Shown here piece by piece: positions 1 through 7,194 of a stretch of DNA of 17,276 nucleotides (positions are counted from its first letter, which is position 1; every line of letters starts with the position of its first letter). The translations under genes were made by a program, and so were the position numbers. Source of the stretch: CAYZPB01 sp964480445 (GTDB lineage Bacteria > Bacillota > Bacilli > Tepidibacillales > Tepidibacillaceae); assembly GCA_964480445.1 (NCBI GenBank), contig CAYZPB010000018.1, positions 1 to 17,276 on the forward strand, written 5' to 3'. The notes under the pieces were generated by a model. It did not search any database. It was not told the origin of the DNA and saw nothing but the letters and a program-made list of their open reading frames with translations.

Positions 1-182
1 GGGCAGCTGTCGCTAGCATCGTGTACATCCTCATGAAGGTCTTCAGGTATTTCAGCTGTATTTTGATTGTCATCAATGATATTATAAGCAATTCCGTCAT
101 CATCATAATCAAATACATCAGGAGCAACTGATCCGCATGCACCGCAAGCAATACATAAATCCGATTCAACATAAACTTTCAT
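1..182 (-). CDS. fer: Ferredoxin, single [4Fe-4S] type (3' end cut by window edge)
   Basis: This is a small soluble electron carrier. Reading the minus strand from ATG at 182 gives 60 residues, open to the window edge. The start MKVYVESDLCIACGAC carries Cys10, Cys13 and Cys16 followed by an Ala-Pro, and a fourth Cys is at residue 60 followed by Pro. This CxxCxxC…CP layout is that of single-cluster [4Fe-4S] ferredoxins such as Bacillus Fer (about 80 residues), so roughly the last quarter is missing. The middle is very acidic (Asp/Glu-rich), typical of the family. A perfect GGAGGTG ribosome site lies 5 nt upstream of the start. It is transcribed away from the LysM gene. In B. subtilis, as I recall, fer also lies near the LysM gene ypbE. 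It could serve as acceptor for the oxidoreductase at 1150-4423; that is inference. Confidence 0.9.
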   Translation of the reverse strand, partial: MKVYVESDLCIACGACGSVAPDVFDYDDDGIAYNIIDDNQNTAEIPEDLHEDVHDASDSC

Positions 183-243
183 AACTTCACCTCCAGAACA
201 CTAGACAGTAATTAAAAATAAACTAGTTTTAAATACTAAGCCT

Positions 244-272
244 ATATTAATTACTTTTCCTGTAATTTGCAA
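244..272 (-). promoter_or_regulatory. Candidate sigma-A promoter for the ferredoxin gene
   Basis: On the minus strand TTGCAA (272-267) is followed after 17 nt by TAATAT (249-244). Each box matches consensus at four of six positions. It lies about 60 nt upstream of the ferredoxin start. The region is very AT-rich, so chance matches are likely. Confidence 0.3.
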
Positions 273-363
273 GTATAAAAAAACTTTATATTAAGATATT
301 ATTAAGTGTAATCCTTTTTGTAACAGAAAATTTGATTTAATAAAGTAACAGTAGATCTAAATA

Positions 364-372
364 TGATATTAT
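364..372 (+). promoter_or_regulatory. Candidate extended -10 element for the LysM gene
   Basis: TGATATTAT fits the extended -10 form TGnTATAAT with one mismatch. No convincing -35 box lies 16-18 nt upstream. The rest of the 183-434 gap between the divergent ferredoxin and LysM genes is AT-rich, with no terminator or RNA that I can recognise. Confidence 0.3.
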
Positions 373-434
373 ATCCATAAGTGTTATTGCTTAATTTATT
401 AATGATATATTAAAGTGAAAGGATGGGAAAGCTG

Positions 435-1049
435 ATGGACGATTTTCAATTTAATGAAAGAAAAAATAAGCATATTCAGGAATACAAACCAGGTGAGCCT
501 GGCTTTCCACCAAGAAGTACAATACATGATGTTAAAGATGAAGATGCTCCTAAAAAAGATAAGTTGTCGAAGATTATTTTTAGTGCCTTTGGTTTCTTGA
601 TTGTAATAGCTATCATTTTGTTTTTGGTATTTGGTGGCACTAATAATGAGCCTGAAGAAAAAGATCCAACTGGCAATGGAAGTCAGGTTGAAGAACCAAA
701 TGGCGATTTAGAGGACCCACTACCGGATCCTGATGATATTATAATTGAGCTGCCGGACGAACCACCTGTAATTATTGAGCCTGGTGATGATGTCCCGCCA
801 GTAGTTGATCCACCAGCAGTTGATCCACCAGCAGTGAAACCACCAGCTGAACCCACTCCACCAACGCCACCGACACCTAGTGAAACTACACATACGGTAA
901 AAGCGGGAGAGACATTATTTTCAATTAGTAATAAATATTATGGTGCAGGTTATGTAGTTCAGCTCGCTGCTTATAATGATATTGAAGACCCAGCATATTT
1001 AATAATTGGGACAAATTTAAAAATACCTAGTAAAGAATTGTTAAATTAG
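435..1049 (+). CDS. LysM-domain membrane protein, YpbE-like
   Basis: Predicted to sit in the membrane and bind cell-wall peptidoglycan. Numbered from ATG 435 (204 aa): a hydrophilic, lysine-rich cytoplasmic N-terminus (1-46); one hydrophobic membrane segment (about 47-67); an acidic then Pro-rich linker (about 70-150) with repeated DPPAV units; and a C-terminal LysM domain (about 153-198) with the typical start HTVKAGETLFSISNKYY and end GTNLKIP. There is no cleavable signal; the N-in/C-out topology comes from the internal segment. An in-frame ATG at 423 is also open, but its only SD-like run (AAAGG) directly abuts it, so ATG 435 is preferred. Architecture and closeness to fer resemble B. subtilis YpbE, a protein of unknown role. 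No terminator separates it from the next operon. Confidence 0.8.
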   Translation: MDDFQFNERKNKHIQEYKPGEPGFPPRSTIHDVKDEDAPKKDKLSKIIFSAFGFLIVIAIILFLVFGGTNNEPEEKDPTGNGSQVEEPNGDLEDPLPDPDDIIIELPDEPPVIIEPGDDVPPVVDPPAVDPPAVKPPAEPTPPTPPTPSETTHTVKAGETLFSISNKYYGAGYVVQLAAYNDIEDPAYLIIGTNLKIPSKELLN

Positions 1050-1149
1050 ATTATTTATTGTAAAATAGAAATTGTGTTAAATTTTTATTGGTGGCACAAT
1101 ATCTAGCATGTGACACATATATAATTTTAAAAGGAGAGGAGTATAGTAT

Positions 1150-2145
1150 ATGTCAAAATTACCGATCAAGAATGACCAAGGTTTTTTTGAAATTCGCCTA
1201 GAATCGATTGGTGGCCTAGGAGCTCATCTTGCAGGCAAAATGCTTACAGAAGCCGGAATTGAAGGTCTCGGCTTAAATGGGGCACACTTTTCATCATACG
1301 GTTCAGAAAAGAAGGGCAGCCCAATAAAGTCATTTGTTCGTTTTGGTGAGGGAGATATTAGAATTAGTAGCCCTGTTGAGCGTCCACATATTGTCGTAGT
1401 CTTTCATGAAGCTCTATTTAAAACGATTGATGTTGCAAGTGGTCTCTATCCGAATGGGGTAATTTTAGTAAATACACAAAAATCTCCGGATGAGATTCGT
1501 GAACTCCTAGACTTAAAATCAGGCACAGTAGCTGTGGTTGATGCTTTAAGCATTTCTGTTGAGGAAAAAACGCGTGTTAACACTGCGTTGCTTGGGGCAC
1601 TGCTAAAAATGATGGACTTTTTAGACCCAGCTGCGATGAAAAAGGTTATTGAAGATACCTTCGGTGTTAGGTACCCACATTTAGTTGAGTCTAATATTCG
1701 AACTTTTGATCGTGGTTACAATGAAGTAGAATTCAAGACCTATGAAGATGATAGTGGAGCAACTGCTGAGTTTACACGTGCGCAACCACTGTATGGTTAT
1801 GAAACGCAACCGATTGGTGGAAATATTATAAATCCAGGGAGTTCTATATTTAAAGATTTAAGCTCATCTAGACAAGGATTTATCCCTGAGTTAGATTTAG
1901 AAGCTTGTATTCACTGTGCCAAATGCGATATTGTCTGTCCTGATTTATGCTTTGAATGGGTTCAAGGTGAAGACAAGAGAGGTAGACCACAAATGTTTTT
2001 ACGCGGTCTTGATTACCAGTATTGCAAAGGCTGCTTAAAATGTGTTGAAGTCTGTCCGACAGATGCTTTAAAAACAATTCGTGAAGAAGAAGGATACACT
2101 GAACAACACGGCATATCTCAAGAATTTAAATTAGAATCAAATTAG
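1150..2145 (+). CDS. 2-oxoacid:ferredoxin oxidoreductase, fused gamma + delta subunits
   Basis: This is the electron-transfer half of a thiamine-dependent 2-oxoacid (probably pyruvate):ferredoxin oxidoreductase, which decarboxylates a 2-oxoacid to an acyl-CoA and reduces ferredoxin. Residues 12-190 form the gamma (POR catalytic) domain, opening with the glycine-rich IGGLGAHLAGKML. Residues 245-310 form a delta-type ferredoxin domain with two [4Fe-4S] motifs: Cys253/256/259/263 and Cys292/295/298/302, each ending in Cys-Pro. In classical four-subunit enzymes these are two proteins of about 180-200 and 80-100 residues; here they are one 331-aa chain. The start ATG follows an AAAAGGAGAGGAG ribosome site. 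The alpha-beta partner begins 16 nt downstream, so the two are almost certainly co-translated. The substrate is not fixed by this chain. Confidence 0.9.
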   Translation: MSKLPIKNDQGFFEIRLESIGGLGAHLAGKMLTEAGIEGLGLNGAHFSSYGSEKKGSPIKSFVRFGEGDIRISSPVERPHIVVVFHEALFKTIDVASGLYPNGVILVNTQKSPDEIRELLDLKSGTVAVVDALSISVEEKTRVNTALLGALLKMMDFLDPAAMKKVIEDTFGVRYPHLVESNIRTFDRGYNEVEFKTYEDDSGATAEFTRAQPLYGYETQPIGGNIINPGSSIFKDLSSSRQGFIPELDLEACIHCAKCDIVCPDLCFEWVQGEDKRGRPQMFLRGLDYQYCKGCLKCVEVCPTDALKTIREEEGYTEQHGISQEFKLESN

Positions 2146-2161
2146 AGGAGGGTGAGGAAAT

Positions 2162-4423
2162 ATGACAGTACAGAATCAACAGAAAACTGATATTTTAACA
2201 GGTAATGAAATGGCTGCCTTGTCAGTAGCGCAAATGAACTATCATGTCATGGGGTATTATCCAATCACCCCATCTACTGAGATAGCAGAAATTTTGGATG
2301 AAATGAAAACTAGAGGCGAGCATAATATTAAAATGATACCAGCTGATGGCGAGCATGGTTCTGCTGGTATTAACTATGGTGCAGCAACAGGCGGTGGCAG
2401 AGTTTTTAATGCCACAAGTGCTAATGGGCTTCTTTATATGTTAGAACAGTTGCCTGTTCAATCTGGAACTAGGTTTCCGATGGTAATGAATCTGGTTATG
2501 CGTTCGGTTAGTGGTCCCTTAAATATTCGTGGAGATCACTCAGATTTATACTATGCATTAAATATTGGGTGGCCAATCCTTGTTGCCAAGGATCCACAAG
2601 CGGTATATGACTTTAATATTATAGCTACTAAGTTAAGTGAGCATAAGAATGTTAGGTTACCAGTGATTGTTGCTTTTGACGGCTTTATCACTTCACACCA
2701 GAAACGCCGCGTAAACTTTTTTGAGGACCGCAAGGTAGTACAGGACTTTATAGGAGAAGTACCGCAAGGTTATGTTACTTCTCTAGACGCGAAGAACCCT
2801 GTTACGATTGGTGCTTATATGAACGATGATTATATTAACAATAAATATCAGCAGTCGCTAGCAATGTATGAAGCTGCTGATGCTTTTGAGGAAATTGCTG
2901 AAGAGTATAAGACGATTTCTGGTCGCGACTATCAAGCCTTAGACCTTTATGAAATGGACGACGCTGAAATTGCTGTATTTTTATTAGGATCAGCTGCTGA
3001 AACTGCTAAGGATGTTGTAGATGATCTGCGTAAGAGAGGTATAAAAGCTGGAGTGATTTCTCCTAATATGATTAGGCCTTTCCCGCAAGCGGCAGTCCGC
3101 AAGGCATTGAAGAATGTGAAAGGACTTCTAATAGCAGAAAGAGCAGATTCCTACGGCGCTTATGGTGGCAACATAACCCAGGAAGTTAAGGCGGCAATTC
3201 AATCAGATAAAGATAATAGTACTGTTGTTTTAACCAGAGTATTTTCTTTAGGTGGTAAGGACTACTATTCAGATGAAATTGAAGATTTCTTTAAACTGGC
3301 TGGGGAAGCTGCTGAAAAAGGCTATGCTGAGGTTGCTTTTGATTACTATGGAGTTTACCCTGGTGAAGAAGGAGTTGTACCTGAACGTGTATTAGCAGAT
3401 ATCTCCAATGAATGGAAGACAGGTTTGATCGAAGTTGGTATGGATGAAGAGACTAATAAATTAAAGGTTAAAATCCCACCAATTCGTAGTTTAACAATTA
3501 AGCCAAAACGGTTGGCGCCTGGTCACGGAGCGTGTCCTGGTTGCGGGATTTATTCTGGCTTGGAGACTTTCTTTAAAGGTATTGAGGGTGACATTGTTGT
3601 CCTATTCCATACTGGTTGTGCAATGGTTGTATCAACGGGCTATCCTTATAGCTCGCACAAAGGAACATATATTCATAACCTATTCCAAAACGGAGCAGCA
3701 ACATTATCAGGTGTCGTAGAAATGTTCTGGGAGAAGAAGCGTCGTGGTGAAATCGATGTTGGTGATGACTTCACTTTTATTATGGTTTCCGGTGATGGTG
3801 GAATGGATATTGGTATGGGGCCAGCGATTGGCGCTGCATTACGTAATCACAAAATGATTATCGTAGAATATGATAATGAGGGTTACATGAACACAGGATC
3901 ACAGCTCTCTTATTCAACACCGATGGGTCACCGTACGACAACATCAGGAGTTGGTAAATATCAGCAGGGTAAAGCTTTCCACCACAAGGACACAGCGCAG
4001 ATTATGGCAGCTACTAATATACCTTATATCTTTACTGGTACAGAGGCACACCCACTGGATTTAATTAGAAAAGCAGCAAAAGCACAATGGTACGCACAAA
4101 ATTCTGGCTTAGTCTATGGAAAGATACTGAGTGCATGTCCACTAAACTGGATTGCTAAAGACCAAGACGGCAGCACAATAGTTGAAAAGGCTGTTAACTC
4201 TTGTTTCTTCCCTTTATATGAAATAGAGAATGGTTCTACAAGGATAACTTATAACCCGGAAGATAGGGATAATAGGGTGCCAGTAGCAGATTGGTTTAAG
4301 TTAATGGGTAAGACTCGCCATCTTTTAAAACCAGAGAATGAAGATTTGTTAAAAGATATTGAAGCAGAGATTGAGTTAAGATGGCAACGCTTAATAGCGA
4401 AAGATCAGAACCCAATCTTATAA
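2162..4423 (+). CDS. 2-oxoacid:ferredoxin oxidoreductase, fused alpha + beta subunits
   Basis: Catalytic half of the enzyme begun by the upstream gene. The alpha part (about 10-420) has the pyrimidine-binding domain, with YPITPST at 33-39, Arg114 in MRSVSGPLNI, GDHSD at 124-128 and FDGFITSH at 172-179, then a transketolase C-terminal-like domain (about 265-385). The beta part (about 445-750) has CPGCG at 458-462, a third Cys at 486 (28 residues after the first, as in archaeal PorB) and a fourth at 659. These would ligate the proximal [4Fe-4S] cluster. The TPP/Mg site is GDGG 544-547 with DNEGYMNTG 571-579. Thr36 and Arg114 correspond to substrate-contacting residues of pyruvate:ferredoxin oxidoreductase, which favours pyruvate. 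A branched-chain or other 2-oxoacid is not excluded. GGAGGGTGAGG precedes the ATG, and a strong terminator follows. Confidence 0.9.
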   Translation: MTVQNQQKTDILTGNEMAALSVAQMNYHVMGYYPITPSTEIAEILDEMKTRGEHNIKMIPADGEHGSAGINYGAATGGGRVFNATSANGLLYMLEQLPVQSGTRFPMVMNLVMRSVSGPLNIRGDHSDLYYALNIGWPILVAKDPQAVYDFNIIATKLSEHKNVRLPVIVAFDGFITSHQKRRVNFFEDRKVVQDFIGEVPQGYVTSLDAKNPVTIGAYMNDDYINNKYQQSLAMYEAADAFEEIAEEYKTISGRDYQALDLYEMDDAEIAVFLLGSAAETAKDVVDDLRKRGIKAGVISPNMIRPFPQAAVRKALKNVKGLLIAERADSYGAYGGNITQEVKAAIQSDKDNSTVVLTRVFSLGGKDYYSDEIEDFFKLAGEAAEKGYAEVAFDYYGVYPGEEGVVPERVLADISNEWKTGLIEVGMDEETNKLKVKIPPIRSLTIKPKRLAPGHGACPGCGIYSGLETFFKGIEGDIVVLFHTGCAMVVSTGYPYSSHKGTYIHNLFQNGAATLSGVVEMFWEKKRRGEIDVGDDFTFIMVSGDGGMDIGMGPAIGAALRNHKMIIVEYDNEGYMNTGSQLSYSTPMGHRTTTSGVGKYQQGKAFHHKDTAQIMAATNIPYIFTGTEAHPLDLIRKAAKAQWYAQNSGLVYGKILSACPLNWIAKDQDGSTIVEKAVNSCFFPLYEIENGSTRITYNPEDRDNRVPVADWFKLMGKTRHLLKPENEDLLKDIEAEIELRWQRLIAKDQNPIL

Positions 4424-4454
4424 AAACTTATAATCAATAGAATAAATTATAATT

Positions 4455-4490
4455 AAAAGGTTATCAGCTCTTGGCTGATAACCTTTTATT
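4455..4490 (+). terminator. Bidirectional intrinsic terminator between convergent genes
   Basis: A perfect 14-bp stem (AAAAGGTTATCAGC, 4455-4468, with its complement 4474-4487) encloses a 5-nt loop. The T-rich run at 4484-4490 serves the plus strand and the complementary A-rich run at 4451-4458 serves the minus strand. It sits between the convergent oxidoreductase and deacetylase genes, so it can stop both. Confidence 0.9.
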
Positions 4491-4522
4491 ATAAAACAAA
4501 ACTGATGAATTAGTTAGATTGG

Positions 4523-5341
4523 TTATTCAAACACTATCTCGGTAGGTAGAACGAAGGTGTAGCCTTGCTCAAGTAAATTTGCAAGAATTTTATCTAAAGC
4601 AAGTGCGGTTATCTCAATATCATGCATTAGGATATTAGCGCCAGGGAAAATATTATTTGTTACTTCATCAATTAATTCATTTACTCGTTCAGGATTGATA
4701 ATTTCCCAATCACGGGAACCTAGAGACCAATTCATCTTCTGTATATTTTGTTCTAGAAGAATTCCGTCTAAAAAAGGGTTTTTAGCTTGAGCACCGTAGG
4801 GTGGACGAAGATATCTAACATCCTCACCGGTAATCTCCTTTATTAAAACGTTTAACCGATTCACTTGACTTTCAGTCTCTTCAAGTGTCGTAATTTCATT
4901 TAAATTCTGATGTCCCCATGTATGATTCCCGATTATATGTCCGCGGTCATAAATCTCTTTTACTAACTCTTTATTGCTGTCTGCGTAATAACCAGTTACA
5001 AAAAATATTGCCTTAGCGTCATATTTATCTAAGGTATCAAGTATTATATCTGTATGCTGTCCTTTTGGGGTATCATCAAAAGTCAGTAATACTGGCTTGA
5101 TTGAGTTTTCAGGATCAATCGGCTTAATTAGATAATTATTTACATTTACGTAGTATTTTCCTGTTTGTTCTGCTGGTGGGTTCGGTTCTACTTCATTATC
5201 GTTTGGATTATTTGGTTCCGAGGCGTTATCTGGTACTACACCGTCATCTTCTTTATCTGGTAAATTGGTACAAGCAGTTAGAACCAAGCTAAAGGCAATT
5301 ATCAAAATAAAAATCGTCAGTTTCCAAGGTGTTATTTTCAT
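4523..5341 (-). CDS. Polysaccharide deacetylase (NodB domain) lipoprotein
   Basis: An exported, membrane-anchored carbohydrate esterase family 4 enzyme that probably removes N-acetyl groups from peptidoglycan or another glycan. A lipoprotein signal occupies 1-24: Lys2/Lys7, a hydrophobic core and the lipobox LTAC with Cys24. A low-complexity Asn/Pro/Glu linker follows (30-60). The NodB domain spans about 82-270, with motif 1 TFDDTP (87-92, catalytic Asp89 and metal Asp90), motif 2 HTWGH (140-144, metal ligands His140 and His144), motif 3 RPPYG (179-183), motif 4 around DW (211-212) and motif 5 ILMHD (237-241, His240). All catalytic residues are present. The only deviation is Thr instead of Gly in the usual TFDDGP. 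The start ATG follows a GGGGA ribosome site. It is a single-gene unit; the exact glycan is unknown. Confidence 0.9.
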   Translation of the reverse strand: MKITPWKLTIFILIIAFSLVLTACTNLPDKEDDGVVPDNASEPNNPNDNEVEPNPPAEQTGKYYVNVNNYLIKPIDPENSIKPVLLTFDDTPKGQHTDIILDTLDKYDAKAIFFVTGYYADSNKELVKEIYDRGHIIGNHTWGHQNLNEITTLEETESQVNRLNVLIKEITGEDVRYLRPPYGAQAKNPFLDGILLEQNIQKMNWSLGSRDWEIINPERVNELIDEVTNNIFPGANILMHDIEITALALDKILANLLEQGYTFVLPTEIVFE

Positions 5342-5442
5342 TTGCAGTTCCCCATTTCTGTTATGTTGATTATATTATCATATATAAGGTATCATTATTG
5401 TAAGACAATATAAAGCTTTAATCACACTTACTGAAAAGCTAT

Positions 5443-5471
5443 TTGACATTTAAAACTGATTAACATTTAAT
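5443..5471 (+). promoter_or_regulatory. Sigma-A promoter of the mecA-ddl operon
   Basis: A perfect -35 TTGACA (5443-5448), a 17-nt spacer and -10 TTTAAT (5466-5471, one mismatch) lie 41 nt before the mecA-like start. This is the best promoter in the window. Confidence 0.75.
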
Positions 5472-5511
5472 AGTAGTAATAAGATTAAAAAACGAAGGGA
5501 GTGTCACTTTT

Positions 5512-6102
5512 ATGCGAGTTGAAAGAATTAGCAATGAAAAAATTAAAATCTTTCTCACTAATGATGATTTAAATGATCGAGGACTAAAGAAAGAAGATTT
5601 GTGGAGTGATGTTCCAAGAGCTCATGAATTTTTTAATGAAATAATGGAAGAAGCATATGAGCAGATTGGATTTCAAATAACAGGACCAATTGCTGTGGAA
5701 ATATTTGCTTTACCTGCTCAAGGTATGGTTATAGTAGTTACTAATGGCAGTAACCAATATACTGATGAGGATGTACAGGAAGACTTGTATTCGCTTGAGG
5801 TGACCCTTGAGGAAAGTGACACAATCATTTACTCCTTTGACGACTTTGAATGCTTGCTAGGAGCGATTAAACGCGTTAACCCTTATTTAGTCTATGGGGG
5901 ACAGCTACATTTTTACAAGGGAAAATATTACTTAGTATTTGATGCCTTAGATGTGATTGAAAAGGAATTAGATAGTTTTATTTCATTACTTTCGGAGTTC
6001 GGTACTGTTTCTTCAATTACCACGACTTTTTTAGAAGAGTATAGTAAGCTGATCATTGCCGAAGATGCGACAAAGGTCATCTGCGCTAAATTTATAAAAT
6101 AG
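5512..6102 (+). CDS. mecA: MecA-family ClpC adaptor protein (YpbH/MecB-like)
   Basis: MecA-family adaptors deliver substrates to the ClpC ATPase and promote its assembly with ClpP. The N-terminus MRVERISNEKIKIFLTNDDL…DRGLKKEDLW matches the MecA N-domain pattern (EIERI…DIEDRG…EEIW), including the segment leading to GPIAVEIFALPAQGMVIVVT (58-77). A short acidic linker (79-103) precedes the C-terminal ClpC-binding domain (about 104-196). At 196 aa it is closer to B. subtilis YpbH (about 194) than to MecA (about 218). In B. subtilis ypbH also lies between fer and ypfD, so it may be the positional counterpart of ypbH. The clients are unknown. A GAAGGGAG ribosome site and a strong promoter precede it; ddl starts 10 nt after its stop. 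Confidence 0.85.
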   Translation: MRVERISNEKIKIFLTNDDLNDRGLKKEDLWSDVPRAHEFFNEIMEEAYEQIGFQITGPIAVEIFALPAQGMVIVVTNGSNQYTDEDVQEDLYSLEVTLEESDTIIYSFDDFECLLGAIKRVNPYLVYGGQLHFYKGKYYLVFDALDVIEKELDSFISLLSEFGTVSSITTTFLEEYSKLIIAEDATKVICAKFIK

Positions 6103-6112
6103 AGGTAACATA

Positions 6113-7051
6113 ATGAAAAACATCGCAGTAATTTATGGTGGGAAATCACAAGAACGAGATGTATCTCTTAGAAGTGGTGCAGGAGTTATAGCTGCTCTTG
6201 AGCGACTTGGTTATAATGTTAAAGCGATTGATTTTCAATCAATTGACTTTATTTGTGAACTTGAAGAGATTGATCTTGTTTTTCTTGCTTTACACGGGAT
6301 TTATGGAGAAGATGGAAGGATACAGGGAGTACTAGACATCATGGGTATACCTTATGTCGGTTCTGGTGTTTTAGCTAGCGCGGTTGCCATGGATAAATCG
6401 CTTTCGAAATTAATATTTAAAGCGGCAGGAATTAGAACTGCACCAAGCTATCTTGCCAAAAGCAAAGAGACTATTGGGCAGATTATGGAGCATGTGCGTT
6501 TTAATTTAAAATATCCACTAGTGGTAAAGCCTAATCTTGAAGGATCTTCAATTGGACTAACCTTTGCTGATACAGAAGAAGAATTGATTGACGCGTTAGA
6601 GAGAACCTTCCCTAATTATGCTGAACTTCTGATAGAAGAATGTGTTATCGGCAGAGAGGTTACTGTTGCAGTGATTGAGGATACCGACGGAGAGAAGGCA
6701 CTGCCAATTATTGAAATCATACCCAAACTCGGAGATTACTATGATTATGCTTCTAAGTATGCAGTTGGTGGCAGCGATCATATTGTACCAGCCGAAATCG
6801 ACTCGGAACAAGCTAAGCTATTAAAGGACTGGGCAGTAACAGCTTTTAATAAAATAGGTTGTAGATCCTTTGCGAGAGTTGACTTTATTATTCCAGATAA
6901 TGGAAGAGACCCAGTTATACTAGAAATAAACACATTACCAGGTATGACTGAGACTAGTCTAGTGCCTGATGCAGCGCAAGCTGTTGGACTAAGCTATGAT
7001 CAACTAGTAGGACTTTTAGTAGAAACGACTTACAATAGAGTAAAAAGCTAA
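6113..7051 (+). CDS. ddl: D-alanine--D-alanine ligase
   Basis: Cytoplasmic ATP-grasp enzyme joining two D-alanines for the peptidoglycan stem peptide. At 312 aa it is the compact DdlB-like size. Visible motifs are GGKSQERDVSLRSG (9-22, with Glu14 and Ser18), HGIYGEDGRIQG (61-72), the ATP-grasp segment VVKPNLEGSSIGL (137-149), the omega-loop tyrosines in GDYYDYASKY (207-216) and the metal site RVDF…ILEINTLPGMT (255-279; Asp257, Glu271, Asn273). The tyrosine-bearing loop is the form of ordinary D-Ala-D-Ala ligases, not of VanA-type D-Ala-D-Lac ligases, so no glycopeptide resistance is implied. It uses an AGAGGTAA ribosome site and shares the mecA promoter. The pairing with mecA has no obvious functional reason. 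Confidence 0.95.
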   Translation: MKNIAVIYGGKSQERDVSLRSGAGVIAALERLGYNVKAIDFQSIDFICELEEIDLVFLALHGIYGEDGRIQGVLDIMGIPYVGSGVLASAVAMDKSLSKLIFKAAGIRTAPSYLAKSKETIGQIMEHVRFNLKYPLVVKPNLEGSSIGLTFADTEEELIDALERTFPNYAELLIEECVIGREVTVAVIEDTDGEKALPIIEIIPKLGDYYDYASKYAVGGSDHIVPAEIDSEQAKLLKDWAVTAFNKIGCRSFARVDFIIPDNGRDPVILEINTLPGMTETSLVPDAAQAVGLSYDQLVGLLVETTYNRVKS

Positions 7052-7113
7052 TTAATTTAATGTAATCGTTTGATAAATGCTGATTATTATGTTAAACTTC
7101 ATTGAGCATTTTG

Positions 7114-7138
7114 ATTTAGTAGGCCTCGCCTACTAAAT
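7114..7138. promoter_or_regulatory. Perfect 25-bp dyad upstream of plsC (operator-like or weak terminator)
   Basis: ATTTAGTAGGC (7114-7124) and its exact complement (7128-7138) flank a 3-nt centre. A possible -35 TTGATT (7111-7116) and -10 TAAATT (7134-7139), 17 nt apart, place the dyad inside the promoter spacer. The half-sites TTAGTA and TACTAA equal those of the FapR lipid regulator, but their spacing is 9 nt rather than the canonical 5. It lacks a proper T-run, so as a terminator for ddl it would be weak. Confidence 0.5.
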
Positions 7139-7194
7139 TATTGTGTAAAATCCCTTAAAAGTATTTTAATTGAAGAAGAAAGTGGTGTTAATTT

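Noticed and set aside
1092..1108. Sigma-54-like promoter (TGGCAC … TAGCA) before the oxidoreductase operon
   Set aside because: The GG-to-GC distance is 13 nt instead of the strict 12, and the -12 box is TAGCA rather than TTGCA.
1120..1125. Perfect TATAAT before the oxidoreductase start
   Set aside because: No -35 or TG extension fits, and the predicted transcript would begin within the ribosome binding site.
5342..5511. Promoter for the deacetylase on the minus strand
   Set aside because: Several AT-rich boxes are possible (for example TTGTCT with TATATA at 16 nt), but none is clearly better than chance.
6113..7051. Vancomycin-type D-Ala-D-Lac ligase
   Set aside because: The omega loop has the tyrosines of ordinary D-Ala-D-Ala ligases, and no vanH- or vanX-like gene is adjacent.
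7075..7111. Hairpin AAATGCT … AGCATTT after ddl
   Set aside because: A 7-bp AT-rich stem with a 23-nt loop and no T-run; probably chance.
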